A stretch of 64,000 nucleotides of DNA from Lachnospiraceae bacterium (GTDB taxonomy: Bacteria; Bacillota; Clostridia; Lachnospirales; Lachnospiraceae). The DNA is taken from positions 45,592-109,591 of the forward strand of contig WSLY01000005.1 of NCBI GenBank assembly GCA_013316825.1. The letters are read 5' to 3'. The notes under the pieces were generated by a model. The model had not been told where the DNA came from, searched no databases, and saw only the letters and a list, made by a program, of their open reading frames with translations. Position 1 is the first letter of the stretch. Every line of letters starts with the position of its first letter. Position numbers and translations under genes: made by a program. Below, piece after piece: positions 49,519-57,659 of the stretch.

Positions 49519-50247
49519 ATGAAAAAAAACAATCGGAGAGGAATCAGGCTGCTCTGCATGCTTTTCGTGGTGGCACTGGTTCTGGGCGGCATCTATTATT
49601 TTCTGCTCACCCACACCATAAAGACGGTGTATGTGGAGGGTAATGTGCATTACACCAAAGAAGAAATACAGGATATGGTAATGGAAGGACCCCTTGGGGA
49701 TAATTCTTTTTACCTGTCCTTATTATATGCGGACAAGCAGATAACAGATATTCCCTTTATTGCTTCCATGAGCGTGGAGGTGCTTTCACCGGATACGGTT
49801 AAAATAAAAGTGTTCGAAAAAACACTTGCCGGCTATGTGGCTTATCTGGACCGTTATCTGTATTTTGACAATGAAGGCACCGTGGTGGAGATATCAGGAA
49901 TCAAGACGGAGGGCGTGCCTCAGATAACGGGGCTTTCTTTTGAACATGCAGTATTGAATAAACCGCTGCCGGTTGCGGATACGGAGGTTTTTGGAAAAAT
50001 CCTTACGATTACAAAGACGCTGACAAAGTATTCCTTGTCGGCGGACCGTATCTATTTTAATGCAAATAAGGAGGTAACGTTATATTTTGGAGGCATTAAG
50101 GTGGTTTTTGGCAGCGACAGCCTTTTGGATGAAAAAATAATGCAGCTGCAAAGCCTGCTTCCCAAGCTGGAGGGTATGAGCGGTACTTTGAATTTACAGA
50201 ATTATGATGAAAACACAAGTTCTATCCCGTTCAAACCGGATATGTAA
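49519..50247 (+). CDS. ftsQ: Cell division protein FtsQ/DivIB
   Basis: A 242-residue bitopic protein: a basic N terminus, one membrane helix (about 10-32), a POTRA domain (about 35-105; TIKTVYVEGNVHYTKEEI) and a beta domain with YLDRYLYFDNEGTVVEI near 115. It scaffolds FtsL and DivIC at the septum. The ATG at 49519 has AAGG eight bases upstream; an in-frame GTG at 49501 overlaps the end of murA. It is followed by a separate promoter for ftsZ; ftsA is not present. Confidence 0.9.
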   Translation: MKKNNRRGIRLLCMLFVVALVLGGIYYFLLTHTIKTVYVEGNVHYTKEEIQDMVMEGPLGDNSFYLSLLYADKQITDIPFIASMSVEVLSPDTVKIKVFEKTLAGYVAYLDRYLYFDNEGTVVEISGIKTEGVPQITGLSFEHAVLNKPLPVADTEVFGKILTITKTLTKYSLSADRIYFNANKEVTLYFGGIKVVFGSDSLLDEKIMQLQSLLPKLEGMSGTLNLQNYDENTSSIPFKPDM

Positions 50248-50282
50248 ATTTTGAAAACCTGAAAAAGAAATGAAAAAATGTG

Positions 50283-50311
50283 TTGATTAATTGGCAAAAT
50301 AATTATATGAT
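50283..50311 (+). promoter_or_regulatory. Sigma-A promoter for ftsZ
   Basis: TTGATT at 50283-50288 and TATGAT at 50306-50311 with a 17-bp spacer in the ftsQ-ftsZ gap, giving ftsZ its own transcription besides the operon. Confidence 0.65.
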
Positions 50312-50352
50312 AGACTATATGGATTTTGTTTGGAAATAAGGAGGAATAACCC

Positions 50353-51558
50353 TTGCTGGAGATTAAGACGAACGACGCGGAATCTGCTGCAAAAATCATT
50401 GTGGTTGGTGTTGGCGGAGCAGGTAATAACGCTGTAAATAGAATGGTTGATGAAAATATTGACGGGGTAGAGTTTATCGGTGTCAACACTGATAAACAGG
50501 CACTGCAGCTTTGTAAAGCACCAAAGCTGCTGCAGATTGGTGAAAAGCTGACAAAAGGGTTGGGTGCCGGTGCCAAGCCGGAAATCGGTCAGAAGGCTGC
50601 CGAAGAGAGTGTGGAGGAAATTGAGACGGCGCTCAAAGGGGCAGATATGGTTTTTGTCACCTGCGGTATGGGCGGCGGAACCGGAACCGGTGCAGCTCCC
50701 GTGGTTGCCAAGGTTGCAAAGGAAATGGGGATTTTGACGGTAGGCGTTGTGACAAAGCCTTTCCGTTTTGAAGCGAAGGCGCGTATGGTAAACGCGATGA
50801 GCGGTATTGAAAATATCAAAGGCAATGTAGATACTTTGATTGTTATTCCCAATGATAAGCTGTTAGAGATAGTGGACAAGCGTACTACCATGCCGGAAGC
50901 ACTGAAAAAAGCAGATGAAGTGTTACAGCAGGCGGTACAGGGTATTACCGATTTGATTAATGTGCCTGCGATTATCAATCTGGATTTTGCAGATGTACAG
51001 ACGGTTATGAAGGACAAGGGCGTTGCCCATATCGGCATTGGTAACGGTAAGGGAGACGACAAGGCGTTAGAAGCTGTCAAGATGGCGGTGGAAAGCCCGC
51101 TGTTGGAGACAACTATAACAGGGGCAAGTCATGTGATTATCAATGTGTCCGGCGATATCACGTTAAACGATGCGTCCGAAGCTTCCGATTACGTCAGGGA
51201 ACTGACAGGGGACGACGTCAATGTTATCTTTGGCGCCATGTACGACGAATCCCAGCCGGATACCTGCAAGATTACGGTAATTGCAACAGGGCTGGATGTA
51301 CCGGCGAAGAACACTTCCGGCGGAAAGTCCGGTGCTTTTGGTACATATCCGGGGGCAGGCAGGCTTGTTCCGCCTTCTTCTTATCAGCCGGGCATGGCAG
51401 ACGGCGGTATCAGACGGAGCGGGGAAGAACAGGCAGCAGGAGCGGCGCCTGCAGGCAAGCCGGTTTTAAACGGCATTGCAAAGCCGACGGACATCCGTTC
51501 TTCTGTGGTGGAGAAAACATTGAAGATTCCGGATTTTCTTCAGAGAGGAAATAAATAA
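50353..51558 (+). CDS. ftsZ: Cell division GTPase FtsZ
   Basis: A 401-residue tubulin homologue forming the Z ring. [15 protein letters not shown] is near 18, the tubulin signature GGGTGTG occupies 107-113, the T7 loop [10 protein letters not shown] is near 213, and the Pro/Gly-rich linker spans about 315-385. The C-terminal peptide ([13 protein letters not shown]) matches the conserved tail that binds SepF/FtsA-type partners. The start is TTG at 50353, with AGGAGG nine bases upstream and no near ATG. A terminator follows at 51586. Confidence 0.98.
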   Translation: MLEIKTNDAESAAKIIVVGVGGAGNNAVNRMVDENIDGVEFIGVNTDKQALQLCKAPKLLQIGEKLTKGLGAGAKPEIGQKAAEESVEEIETALKGADMVFVTCGMGGGTGTGAAPVVAKVAKEMGILTVGVVTKPFRFEAKARMVNAMSGIENIKGNVDTLIVIPNDKLLEIVDKRTTMPEALKKADEVLQQAVQGITDLINVPAIINLDFADVQTVMKDKGVAHIGIGNGKGDDKALEAVKMAVESPLLETTITGASHVIINVSGDITLNDASEASDYVRELTGDDVNVIFGAMYDESQPDTCKITVIATGLDVPAKNTSGGKSGAFGTYPGAGRLVPPSSYQPGMADGGIRRSGEEQAAGAAPAGKPVLNGIAKPTDIRSSVVEKTLKIPDFLQRGNK

Positions 51559-51585
51559 TAAAAACAGTACGCAGACAGAAGGGTC

Positions 51586-51609
51586 AGCCAGTTATGGCTG
51601 GCTCTTTTT
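51586..51609 (+). terminator. Terminator after ftsZ
   Basis: AGCCAG (51586-51591) pairs with CTGGCT (51598-51603), loop of six, followed by CTTTTT. Confidence 0.75.
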
Positions 51610-51612
51610 ATG

Positions 51613-51688
51613 TGTCGAAATATGCCTGAAAAAACGGACAGTCCATAGAATAAATACGACAAATTCTTTGAGGTCAGGCTCTTATAAT
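51613..51688 (+). promoter_or_regulatory. Candidate Spo0A-controlled promoter of spoIIGA-sigE
   Basis: A perfect 0A box TGTCGAA lies at 51613-51619, and an inverted near-match TACGACA (6 of 7 to TTCGACA) at 51655-51661. The -10 TATAAT is at 51683-51688 with no good -35 hexamer at 17 bp. The second box would sit at about -35, as expected for a Spo0A-activated sigma-A promoter. Confidence 0.65.
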
Positions 51689-51740
51689 GATTATCAGGTG
51701 GTATGGATAACCTGTATGGCTAAGAAGGGAGAGAGGACTG

Positions 51741-52547
51741 GTGCATTATGAGATTTACATAGACAGCCTGTTTCTGCTGAACTTTACCATGAATCTCTAT
51801 CTGCTGCTGTTAGTAAACAAAAGCCTGCATCGCACTGCCACGCGGTTCAGACTTTTTCTGGGAGCGGCGTTTGGAGGAATCGGTTACTGCATGGTGTTTG
51901 TGCTGCCGCTTGGTATAGCGTTCAAGATTCTCGCTGCCTTAGTTTGTACCGGCGCAGGGATGCTGGCGTTTGTGTTTAAGCCGGATACCATAAAAGCCTT
52001 CTTCAAAATTTTTGAGAAAATGATTTTATATGCACTGTTGATGGGAGGTGGATTTCTGCTGTTGAGAAATCATGTGAAGCCTTTTAGGGAGCACATGATA
52101 CCCTTAACAGGAATGCTTGCTTTTGGTGGTATCCTTCTGCTTGTCTTTTACCGGAAAACGGGAGAGCGTGTACGGGAGGAGAGAGAGCTGTTAGAAGTGC
52201 GGCTTTTGGCAAAAAGCGGCCTTCAAATAGCTGTGAAGGCAATTATAGACACGGGAAACAGTTTAAAGGAGCCGATTAGCGGAAAGCCGGTATCCGTGTT
52301 GGATAAGGATGCCTTTGAGAAATTATGGCAGCAGGAAGACGTGGCAAAAGGGTTTCGCGCGATTCCCTACCGAAGCGTGGGATGCGAGGGAGGGATTATG
52401 AGAGGCTATGAGCTTCCTGAGATTACTTTTGAACTGGACGGAATCAAAAAATGCTGCCGAAATGTGTATATCGGAGTCAGCGAAGGGGCAGTTTCATCAA
52501 CGCGGCATTATCAAATGCTTTTGCATCCGGAGCTATTAGAAAAATAA
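51741..52547 (+). CDS. spoIIGA: Sporulation sigma-E processing peptidase SpoIIGA
   Basis: A 268-residue membrane aspartic protease. The N-terminal half has about five hydrophobic helices (residues 5-25, 38-55, 58-80, 92-110 and 118-136). The C-terminal half holds the aspartyl-protease strand IIDTGNSL with catalytic Asp170 and acts as a dimer. It cleaves the pro-sequence of sigma-E in the mother cell after a SpoIIR signal from the forespore. GTG at 51741 follows GAGAGGA. sigE is 23 bases downstream. Confidence 0.95.
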   Translation: MHYEIYIDSLFLLNFTMNLYLLLLVNKSLHRTATRFRLFLGAAFGGIGYCMVFVLPLGIAFKILAALVCTGAGMLAFVFKPDTIKAFFKIFEKMILYALLMGGGFLLLRNHVKPFREHMIPLTGMLAFGGILLLVFYRKTGERVREERELLEVRLLAKSGLQIAVKAIIDTGNSLKEPISGKPVSVLDKDAFEKLWQQEDVAKGFRAIPYRSVGCEGGIMRGYELPEITFELDGIKKCCRNVYIGVSEGAVSSTRHYQMLLHPELLEK

Positions 52548-52570
52548 ATTGCTTTGACTGGAGGATTAAA

Positions 52571-53341
52571 ATGATATTAAAAGTAGCGATACCGGGGAAT
52601 ACATTCCCAAAAAAAATACAGTTTAAGGTGTTGAAAAAAGAAAATGCGTTGTTTCGGATTCGGCAGGGTGTGATTGCCAAACAGGGGGATATCCATTATA
52701 TAGGCGGTGCGGAAGTACTGCCGCCGCCGCTGGAAGCGGAGAGGGAAAATGAAGTAATCAGTGACTTGGGAACGGAGTACGAGGATGCGGCAAAGTCCAT
52801 TTTAATAGAGCATAACCTTAGACTGGTGGTTTATATTGCCAAAAAATTTGATAATACGGGCGTGGGCGTGGAGGACTTGATTTCCATCGGTACAATCGGT
52901 CTGATTAAGTCGATTAATACCTTTAATCCGGAAAAAAATATCAAGCTTGCCACATATGCCTCCCGCTGTATTGAAAATGAGATACTGATGTATTTGCGCA
53001 GAAACAATAAGACCAGACTGGAGGTTTCCATCGATGAGCCGCTTAATGTAGATTGGGATGGCAATGAACTGCTTTTATCAGATATTTTGGGAACTGATGA
53101 GGATGTTATCTATCGGGATATTGAAATTGAAGTAGAAAAGAAGCTTTTGATGAAGGCAATTGATAAGCTTTCTGAACGGGAAAGGACGATTATTAACTTA
53201 AGGTTTGGCCTAAACACGCCCGACGGACAGGAACTGACGCAGAAGGAGGTGGCGGCGCTTCTAGGCATTTCCCAGTCCTATATCTCAAGGCTGGAAAAGA
53301 AGATTATGAAGCAACTAAAAAAGGAGATTGAGAAGCAGTAG
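52571..53341 (+). CDS. sigE: Mother-cell sporulation sigma factor SigE (pro-sigma-E)
   Basis: A 256-residue sigma-70 family factor. The first ~30 residues ([20 protein letters not shown]) are the pro-sequence that keeps it inactive. The mature region begins around [14 protein letters not shown]. Region 2 has [20 protein letters not shown] and the core -10 recognition helix [17 protein letters not shown]; region 4 has [21 protein letters not shown]. It directs early mother-cell genes after cleavage by SpoIIGA. The ATG at 52571 has GGAGG ahead; the open frame upstream lies in spoIIGA. Confidence 0.97.
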   Translation: MILKVAIPGNTFPKKIQFKVLKKENALFRIRQGVIAKQGDIHYIGGAEVLPPPLEAERENEVISDLGTEYEDAAKSILIEHNLRLVVYIAKKFDNTGVGVEDLISIGTIGLIKSINTFNPEKNIKLATYASRCIENEILMYLRRNNKTRLEVSIDEPLNVDWDGNELLLSDILGTDEDVIYRDIEIEVEKKLLMKAIDKLSERERTIINLRFGLNTPDGQELTQKEVAALLGISQSYISRLEKKIMKQLKKEIEKQ

Positions 53342-53407
53342 CCTCTATGTGATATTTTGTGCTATACTACATATGCGGTATGATTGTGCCGTGAAAGGAA
53401 GGCGCCT

Positions 53408-53680
53408 ATGATAAGAAGAGAAGATATATTGTCTCTGGAATATTTGAAAAAGACAGAGTTCACAGGAAGCCACAGGGGACTTCGCTACCGGCTGGAGAGT
53501 AAAGAGGAGGAAGGAGAAAAAAAGCTGCTTGTCACGGTCTGGCGGGAGCCTTTCAACTTTGTGACTACACCGGACGAACAGAAGCAGCAGGAGGTATTTG
53601 CGTTTTCAGAAGACGGTATTCTGGATGCTGTCGCATGGATGAATGACAGGCTTTTTGAAATGGAAAGCGGTCTTGTCTGA
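53408..53680 (+). CDS. Small conserved hypothetical protein downstream of sigE
   Basis: A 90-residue soluble, highly charged protein with no signal peptide or membrane segment. Landmarks are REDILSLEYLKKTEFTGSH near the N terminus, VTVWREPFNFVTTPDEQK in the middle and DGILDAVAWMNDRLFEM near the end. I do not recognise a named family. AAAGGAAGG lies before the ATG at 53408; a TTG at 53384 is less likely. It is 66 bases after sigE in the same direction and its stop is only 12 bases from the stop of the convergent sigG. A sporulation role is plausible by position only. Confidence 0.7.
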   Translation: MIRREDILSLEYLKKTEFTGSHRGLRYRLESKEEEGEKKLLVTVWREPFNFVTTPDEQKQQEVFAFSEDGILDAVAWMNDRLFEMESGLV

Positions 53681-53692
53681 ATGGGGTAAGGC

Positions 53693-54472
53693 TTATGCTG
53701 TCAGATAATTGCGCATACACCGCAGGGCATTTTTTTCCAGACGTGACACCTGTGCCTGTGAAATGCCAATCATTTCGGCGACTTCCATTTGGGTTTTTCC
53801 AGAGAAAAAACGAAGGGATATAATTTCATGCTCCCTGTCGTTTAAATGCTTCATGGCTTCGCTAAGGGAGAGATGCTCCACCCAGGTCTCTTCCTTATTT
53901 TTTTTGTCGCTGATTTGATCCATCACATAAAGTGCATCGCCGCCATCCGTGAAAATCGGTTCATACAGGCTCATGGGATTTTGGATGGCATCCAGCGCAT
54001 AGGTAATATCTTCTTTTGCGATGCCGATTTCCGTGGCGATTTCCTCAATGGAGGGCTCCTTTGCATTTTTGCGCATTAAGGATTCTTTTGCGTAGATGGC
54101 TTTGTAGGCGGTATCCTTTAAAGAGCGGGATACTCTGATGGAATTGTTATCCCGCAGAAATCGGCGTATTTCTCCGATTATCATGGGAACTGCATAGGTG
54201 GAAAATTTGACATTGAGGGAAGAATCAAAGTTATCGATGGCTTTGATGAGACCAATACAGCCGATTTGAAACAAATCGTCTACATTTTCATTGCTGGAAG
54301 AGAAACGTTTGATAACGCTGAGCACCAGCCGCAGATTGCCTTCAATATATTTTTCCCGCGCTTCCTTGTCACCCTGTTCAATGCGTGAGAAGAGCGCTTC
54401 TTTTTCCGCTGGTTTTAGCAGGGGAAGGCGGGATGTATTGACGCCGCAGATTTCTACTTTTCCTTGTGCCAT
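53693..54472 (-). CDS. sigG: Forespore sporulation sigma factor SigG
   Basis: A 259-residue sigma-70 family factor whose opening KVEICGVNTSRLPLLK is diagnostic for SigG. Region 2 is NLRLVLSVIKRF with VDDLFQIGCIGLIKAIDNFD and KFSTYAVPMIIGEIRRFLRD; region 3 is IRVSRSLKDTAYKA; region 4 is GKTQMEVAEMIGISQAQVSRLE. It drives late forespore genes. The ATG at 54472 has GGAGG ten bases upstream on the minus strand; the open frame continues upstream but is unsupported. In many Clostridia and Bacilli sigG follows sigE on the same strand; here it is inverted and convergent. Confidence 0.97.
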   Translation of the reverse strand: MAQGKVEICGVNTSRLPLLKPAEKEALFSRIEQGDKEAREKYIEGNLRLVLSVIKRFSSSNENVDDLFQIGCIGLIKAIDNFDSSLNVKFSTYAVPMIIGEIRRFLRDNNSIRVSRSLKDTAYKAIYAKESLMRKNAKEPSIEEIATEIGIAKEDITYALDAIQNPMSLYEPIFTDGGDALYVMDQISDKKNKEETWVEHLSLSEAMKHLNDREHEIISLRFFSGKTQMEVAEMIGISQAQVSRLEKNALRCMRNYLTA

Positions 54473-54549
54473 AGTGTGATGCCTCCGTTTTGTAAAGAAT
54501 TTTGAAGTTATCTGCGGACGAATATCCGGTTTTCTCTTTTGGTCTGTTA

Positions 54550-54579
54550 TAGTATTTGCAAAAGGTCTTGATTTATACA
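54550..54579 (-). promoter_or_regulatory. Forespore-type (sigma-F/sigma-G) promoter for sigG
   Basis: On the minus strand TGTATA (54579-54574) and AATACTA (54556-54550) are separated by 17 bp, close to the sigma-G consensus (TGNATA, about 17-18 bp, CATACTA) and compatible with sigma-F. It lies 78 bases before the start codon. Confidence 0.6.
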
Positions 54580-54615
54580 AAGAAAATCCATTGCGTGTCA
54601 ATTTATAAAATTCGG

Positions 54616-54623
54616 CATATAAT
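54616..54623 (+). promoter_or_regulatory. Possible sigma-E -10 element for ylmC
   Basis: CATATAAT fits the sigma-E -10 consensus CATAYAMT, 27 bases before the start of the YlmC/YmxH gene. No convincing -35 was found, so the call is weak; TATAAT within it could also be a sigma-A -10. Confidence 0.35.
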
Positions 54624-54649
54624 AGAAAAAAGGCTGGGGAAGGGTAAAC

Positions 54650-54886
54650 ATGCTTTTTGCGGAATTGAAGTGTAAAGAAGTGATTAATCTGCGGGACTGT
54701 AAGCAGCTTGGAAGAGTGGCGGATTTAGAATTTGACGAAAGAAACGGGTGCATACATAAGCTGTTGGTGCCACGGGGAAACAAATGGGAGAATTTCTTTA
54801 AATGTCAGGAGGATTATGTCATCTGTTATCGGGATATCAAGCAGATTGGACCGGATATTATTCTGGTGGATATTTGTACGGATTAA
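54650..54886 (+). CDS. YlmC/YmxH family sporulation protein (PRC-barrel)
   Basis: A 78-residue PRC-barrel protein. ELKCKEVINLRDCKQLGRVADLEFD (read as ELKCKEVINL and GRVADLEFD) and the C-terminal ICYRDIKQIGPDIILVD match the YlmC/YmxH sporulation family. Members are induced during sporulation but have no known biochemical role. It is divergent from sigG, sharing a ~177-base intergenic region that contains both promoters. GGGGAAGGG precedes the ATG. Confidence 0.88.
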   Translation: MLFAELKCKEVINLRDCKQLGRVADLEFDERNGCIHKLLVPRGNKWENFFKCQEDYVICYRDIKQIGPDIILVDICTD

Positions 54887-54946
54887 GGACTGGATGCGGA
54901 CAAAAACAGCAGATCTTTTCAGGCATTTGGGAACCGATGAAAAAAG

Positions 54947-54975
54947 TTGACATGATTTCGTGTGTGTCTTATAAT
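54947..54975 (+). promoter_or_regulatory. Consensus sigma-A promoter for nrdR
   Basis: TTGACA at 54947-54952 and TATAAT at 54970-54975 with a 17-bp spacer: a perfect consensus match. Confidence 0.9.
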
Positions 54976-55039
54976 GAATGAAAGGGCGGCGGGACCGCAC
55001 ACAGGAAGAAGACCGTTTGCACGGTGAAGTGGAGGCAAT

Positions 55040-55495
55040 ATGAAATGTCCGTTTTGTGGTCATGAAAATACCAGAGTCATTGATTCCAGACCGGCGGAGG
55101 ATAATAATTCCATCCGCAGGCGCCGTGTTTGCGATGAATGTGACAAACGTTTTACAACCTACGAAAAGATTGAGACGATTCCGCTGATTGTCATTAAAAA
55201 GGACAGCAATCGGGAGACGTATGACCGAGGTAAGTTAGAGGGGGGCGTGCTGCGTGCCTGCCACAAGAGACCGGTCAGTGCTTCCCAGATTACCCAGCTT
55301 GTGGACAATGTGGAGACTGAAATTTTCAATATGGAAGAGCGTGAAATTCCCAGTCAGGTGATTGGCGAGCTGGTGATGAATAAGCTGAAGGATTTAGATG
55401 CGGTGGCATATGTGCGTTTTGCTTCCGTGTATCGTGAGTTTAAGGATATTCATACCTTTATGGAAGAATTAAAAAATGTCTGGCAGGAAAAATAG
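55040..55495 (+). CDS. nrdR: Transcriptional repressor NrdR
   Basis: A 151-residue repressor of ribonucleotide reductase operons. An N-terminal zinc ribbon (CPFCGHENTRVIDSR, then RRRVCDECDKRFTTYE; cysteines 3, 6, 31 and 34) binds NrdR boxes; an ATP-cone (about 49-140) senses ATP/dATP. The length is standard for the family. It has its own perfect promoter and a hairpin terminator after the stop, so it is monocistronic or nearly so. Confidence 0.97.
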   Translation: MKCPFCGHENTRVIDSRPAEDNNSIRRRRVCDECDKRFTTYEKIETIPLIVIKKDSNRETYDRGKLEGGVLRACHKRPVSASQITQLVDNVETEIFNMEEREIPSQVIGELVMNKLKDLDAVAYVRFASVYREFKDIHTFMEELKNVWQEK

Positions 55496-55504
55496 GACAG
55501 CAGA

Positions 55505-55530
55505 GAATCCCGCAGGGCGGGATTCTTTTT
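55505..55530 (+). terminator. Terminator after nrdR
   Basis: Perfect 9-bp stem GAATCCCGC (55505-55513) with GCGGGATTC (55517-55525), 3-nt loop, followed by T5. Confidence 0.9.
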
Positions 55531-55599
55531 GTGCAGACATTCGTGTCTGGTGGTTTTTGTAATGAGATTTGTCTGAAGACGGGAAAGGAACAAACGGAT

Positions 55600-56121
55600 A
55601 TGCTTCAGAAGTTTTATCCGCATCACGAGGCGGATTCCGCATATGAAATAGATTATGAAGGGCTGTATCGGGCGGGCTTTCGCGGCGTTGTTTTTGATAT
55701 TGACAACACGCTGGTGCCACACGGCGCGCCGGCGGACAAGCGGGCTGCGGCGCTGGTTACAAGGCTTCAGGACTGCGGCTTTCATGTAATGTTTTTGTCT
55801 AACAATAAGGAGCCCAGAGTAAAGCAGTTTAGCGATGCGGCTGGAGGAGAATATATATATAAGGCTGGAAAGCCGAAGCGGGCGGGCTATTTTAAGGCGA
55901 TGGAAAGACTGGGTACAGGTCCGGCAGACACCATGTTTGTGGGCGACCAGCTTTTTACCGATATTTGGGGAGCAAAAAAAGCGGGCATGGAAACCTGGCT
56001 GGTAAAGCCGATTCATCCCAAGGAAGAGATACAGATTGTGCTGAAGCGGAAGCTGGAAAGAATTGTCCTGTATTTTTATCATAGGAAAAAGACGGCAAAA
56101 AACAGACCTGTTGACAGGTGA
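55600..56121 (+). CDS. YqeG family HAD-type phosphatase
   Basis: A 173-residue HAD superfamily IIIA phosphatase. Motif I is VVFDIDNTLVPHG near residue 30 with two catalytic aspartates; motif II is VMFLSNNKEPRV near 65; the motif III lysine is in YKAGKPKRAGY near 88; motif IV is FVGDQLFTDIWGAKKAGM near 110-127. The substrate is unknown; some family members are mitochondrial phosphatidylglycerophosphate phosphatase-like, so that activity is possible. The ATG at 55600 has AAAGGAA upstream; a GTG at 55531 abuts the nrdR terminator and is unlikely. It frequently precedes aroE in Firmicutes, as here. Confidence 0.88.
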   Translation: MLQKFYPHHEADSAYEIDYEGLYRAGFRGVVFDIDNTLVPHGAPADKRAAALVTRLQDCGFHVMFLSNNKEPRVKQFSDAAGGEYIYKAGKPKRAGYFKAMERLGTGPADTMFVGDQLFTDIWGAKKAGMETWLVKPIHPKEEIQIVLKRKLERIVLYFYHRKKTAKNRPVDR

Positions 56122-56229
56122 ATGTGAAATTTGCAGCGGACAAATGAAAGGCTGCAATTACTCACTGAGATTCGGGTGTCAAAAGCCCTAATCCTATTGA
56201 CAGTATAAATGACGGGAGAGGGAACAAAT

Positions 56230-57087
56230 ATGCAGATAGACGGACGGACAAAAATATGCGGGCTGATAGGGTATCCGGTGGAGCACACGCTTTCTCCCCT
56301 CATTCACAATACGCTTTCAGAGCTGCTTGGCATCAATCTTGCTTATGCGCCGTTTCCTGTGCGGGAAGAAGGGTTGGGAGAGGCTGTAAGGGGGGCCTAT
56401 GCCTTGGGAATGGCGGGACTGAATGTAACGGTTCCTCACAAGGAAAAGGTTCTGTCTTATCTGGTGGAGACAGACAGGCTTGCAGAAAAAATCGGGGCGG
56501 TCAACACGTTGGTAAGGAGTGATGGAGGTTATAAGGGCTATAACACCGATATGCCGGGATTGTGCCGTGCGATGGCAAGTGACGGCATTCATTTGGAGGG
56601 GGAGCAGGTATTGATTCTGGGTGCCGGCGGCGTTGCAAGGGCTGTGGCAGTTATGCTGGCTGATAAGGCGGAGAATATCTGGCTTTTGAACCGGACTGTC
56701 GGCAGGGCTTCTATGATTGCGGAAGAAGTGAATGCCTATGCAGGCAGACAGGTGGCAAGGGCGCTTTCCCTGACAGAGTATGGGATGCTGCCCGCGGAAA
56801 GATTTCTGGCGGTGCAGGCAACTAATGTAGGTATGTATCCTGCTATAGATAATGCCATCATAGAAGAAAAGGATTTTTATGAAAAGGTTCACACGGGCTA
56901 TGATTTGATTTACAATCCTGCCAGAACAAAGTTTATGCGGTTTGTGGAGGAGGCTGGCGGAGCGGCTTTTAACGGCTTGAAGATGCTTTTATATCAAGGA
57001 ATTATTGCCTATGAGCTTTGGAACCGGATAACGGTACCGGATACGAAGGCAGAGGAAGTTTACAAGAGATTAAAGGAAAACATATGA
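56230..57087 (+). CDS. aroE: Shikimate dehydrogenase
   Basis: A 285-residue NADPH-dependent reductase converting 3-dehydroshikimate to shikimate. GYPVEHTLSPLIHN near residue 12-25 binds shikimate; NVTVPHKEKV near 66 contains the catalytic Lys; NTDMPG near 103 supplies the Asp; the dinucleotide loop ILGAGGVARAV is near 131. The ATG at 56230 gives the family start and has GAGAGGGA upstream. It overlaps aroK by four bases (ATGA), forming an aroE-aroK-aroQ operon for chorismate synthesis. Confidence 0.95.
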   Translation: MQIDGRTKICGLIGYPVEHTLSPLIHNTLSELLGINLAYAPFPVREEGLGEAVRGAYALGMAGLNVTVPHKEKVLSYLVETDRLAEKIGAVNTLVRSDGGYKGYNTDMPGLCRAMASDGIHLEGEQVLILGAGGVARAVAVMLADKAENIWLLNRTVGRASMIAEEVNAYAGRQVARALSLTEYGMLPAERFLAVQATNVGMYPAIDNAIIEEKDFYEKVHTGYDLIYNPARTKFMRFVEEAGGAAFNGLKMLLYQGIIAYELWNRITVPDTKAEEVYKRLKENI

Positions 57088-57659
57088 ATAATATCATTTT
57101 AATCGGTTTTATGGGGTGTGGAAAGTCAACGGTAGGATTTCGGCTTTCATACAGATTGCGCAGGGTTTTAGAGGATACGGACAAGCTGATAGAGAGAAAA
57201 GAAGGAAGAAGCATCAGCGATATTTTTGCGCTGAAAGGAGAAGACGCTTTTCGCCGGATGGAGACAGCCTGCTTGAGAGAGCTGCTTTTGTCTCAGGAAG
57301 AGAAAATCATTGCCACGGGCGGCGGACTTCCCATGCGGCAGGAGAATCACGCTCTTTTAAAACAGTTGGGTACCGTGATATATTTGCGCATATCTGCAAA
57401 GAATGTCTGGGAGAGGCTGAAAGGGGATACTTCCAGGCCGCTTTTACAATGTGCCGAGCCGCTTGCAAAAATAGAGACGCTTTTGGACAAGAGGGCTCCG
57501 GTGTATGAAGCAGCCGCGGATATGATTGTGGATGTGGACGGAAAGGACATGGAGCAGGTGCTCTCGGAGCTTTTGGACAGGATTGCAGAGAGGGAAGGCG
57601 AAAAGGGCGGTTTTTTCAAAGAGAGCGGGAGGTATGAGAATGAAAATTTTGGTAATTAA
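57084..57659 (+). CDS. aroK: Shikimate kinase
   Basis: A 191-residue P-loop kinase phosphorylating shikimate at the 3-OH. Walker A is GFMGCGKSTVGF (about 8-19); EDTDKLIE near 31 provides the shikimate-binding Asp; FRRMET near 57 and ATGGGLPMR near 77 complete the site; the lid has DTSRPLL near 117. The protein ends with ~20 extra residues past the usual length, overlapping aroQ by 20 bases. AAAGGAAAA precedes the ATG. Confidence 0.94.
   Translation: MNNIILIGFMGCGKSTVGFRLSYRLRRVLEDTDKLIERKEGRSISDIFALKGEDAFRRMETACLRELLLSQEEKIIATGGGLPMRQENHALLKQLGTVIYLRISAKNVWERLKGDTSRPLLQCAEPLAKIETLLDKRAPVYEAAADMIVDVDGKDMEQVLSELLDRIAEREGEKGGFFKESGRYENENFGN

Noticed and set aside
53354..53400. Sigma-E promoter for the 90-residue ORF
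   Set aside because: TGATATT and CATATGCG near 53350-53377 only partly match the consensus, so no promoter feature was called.
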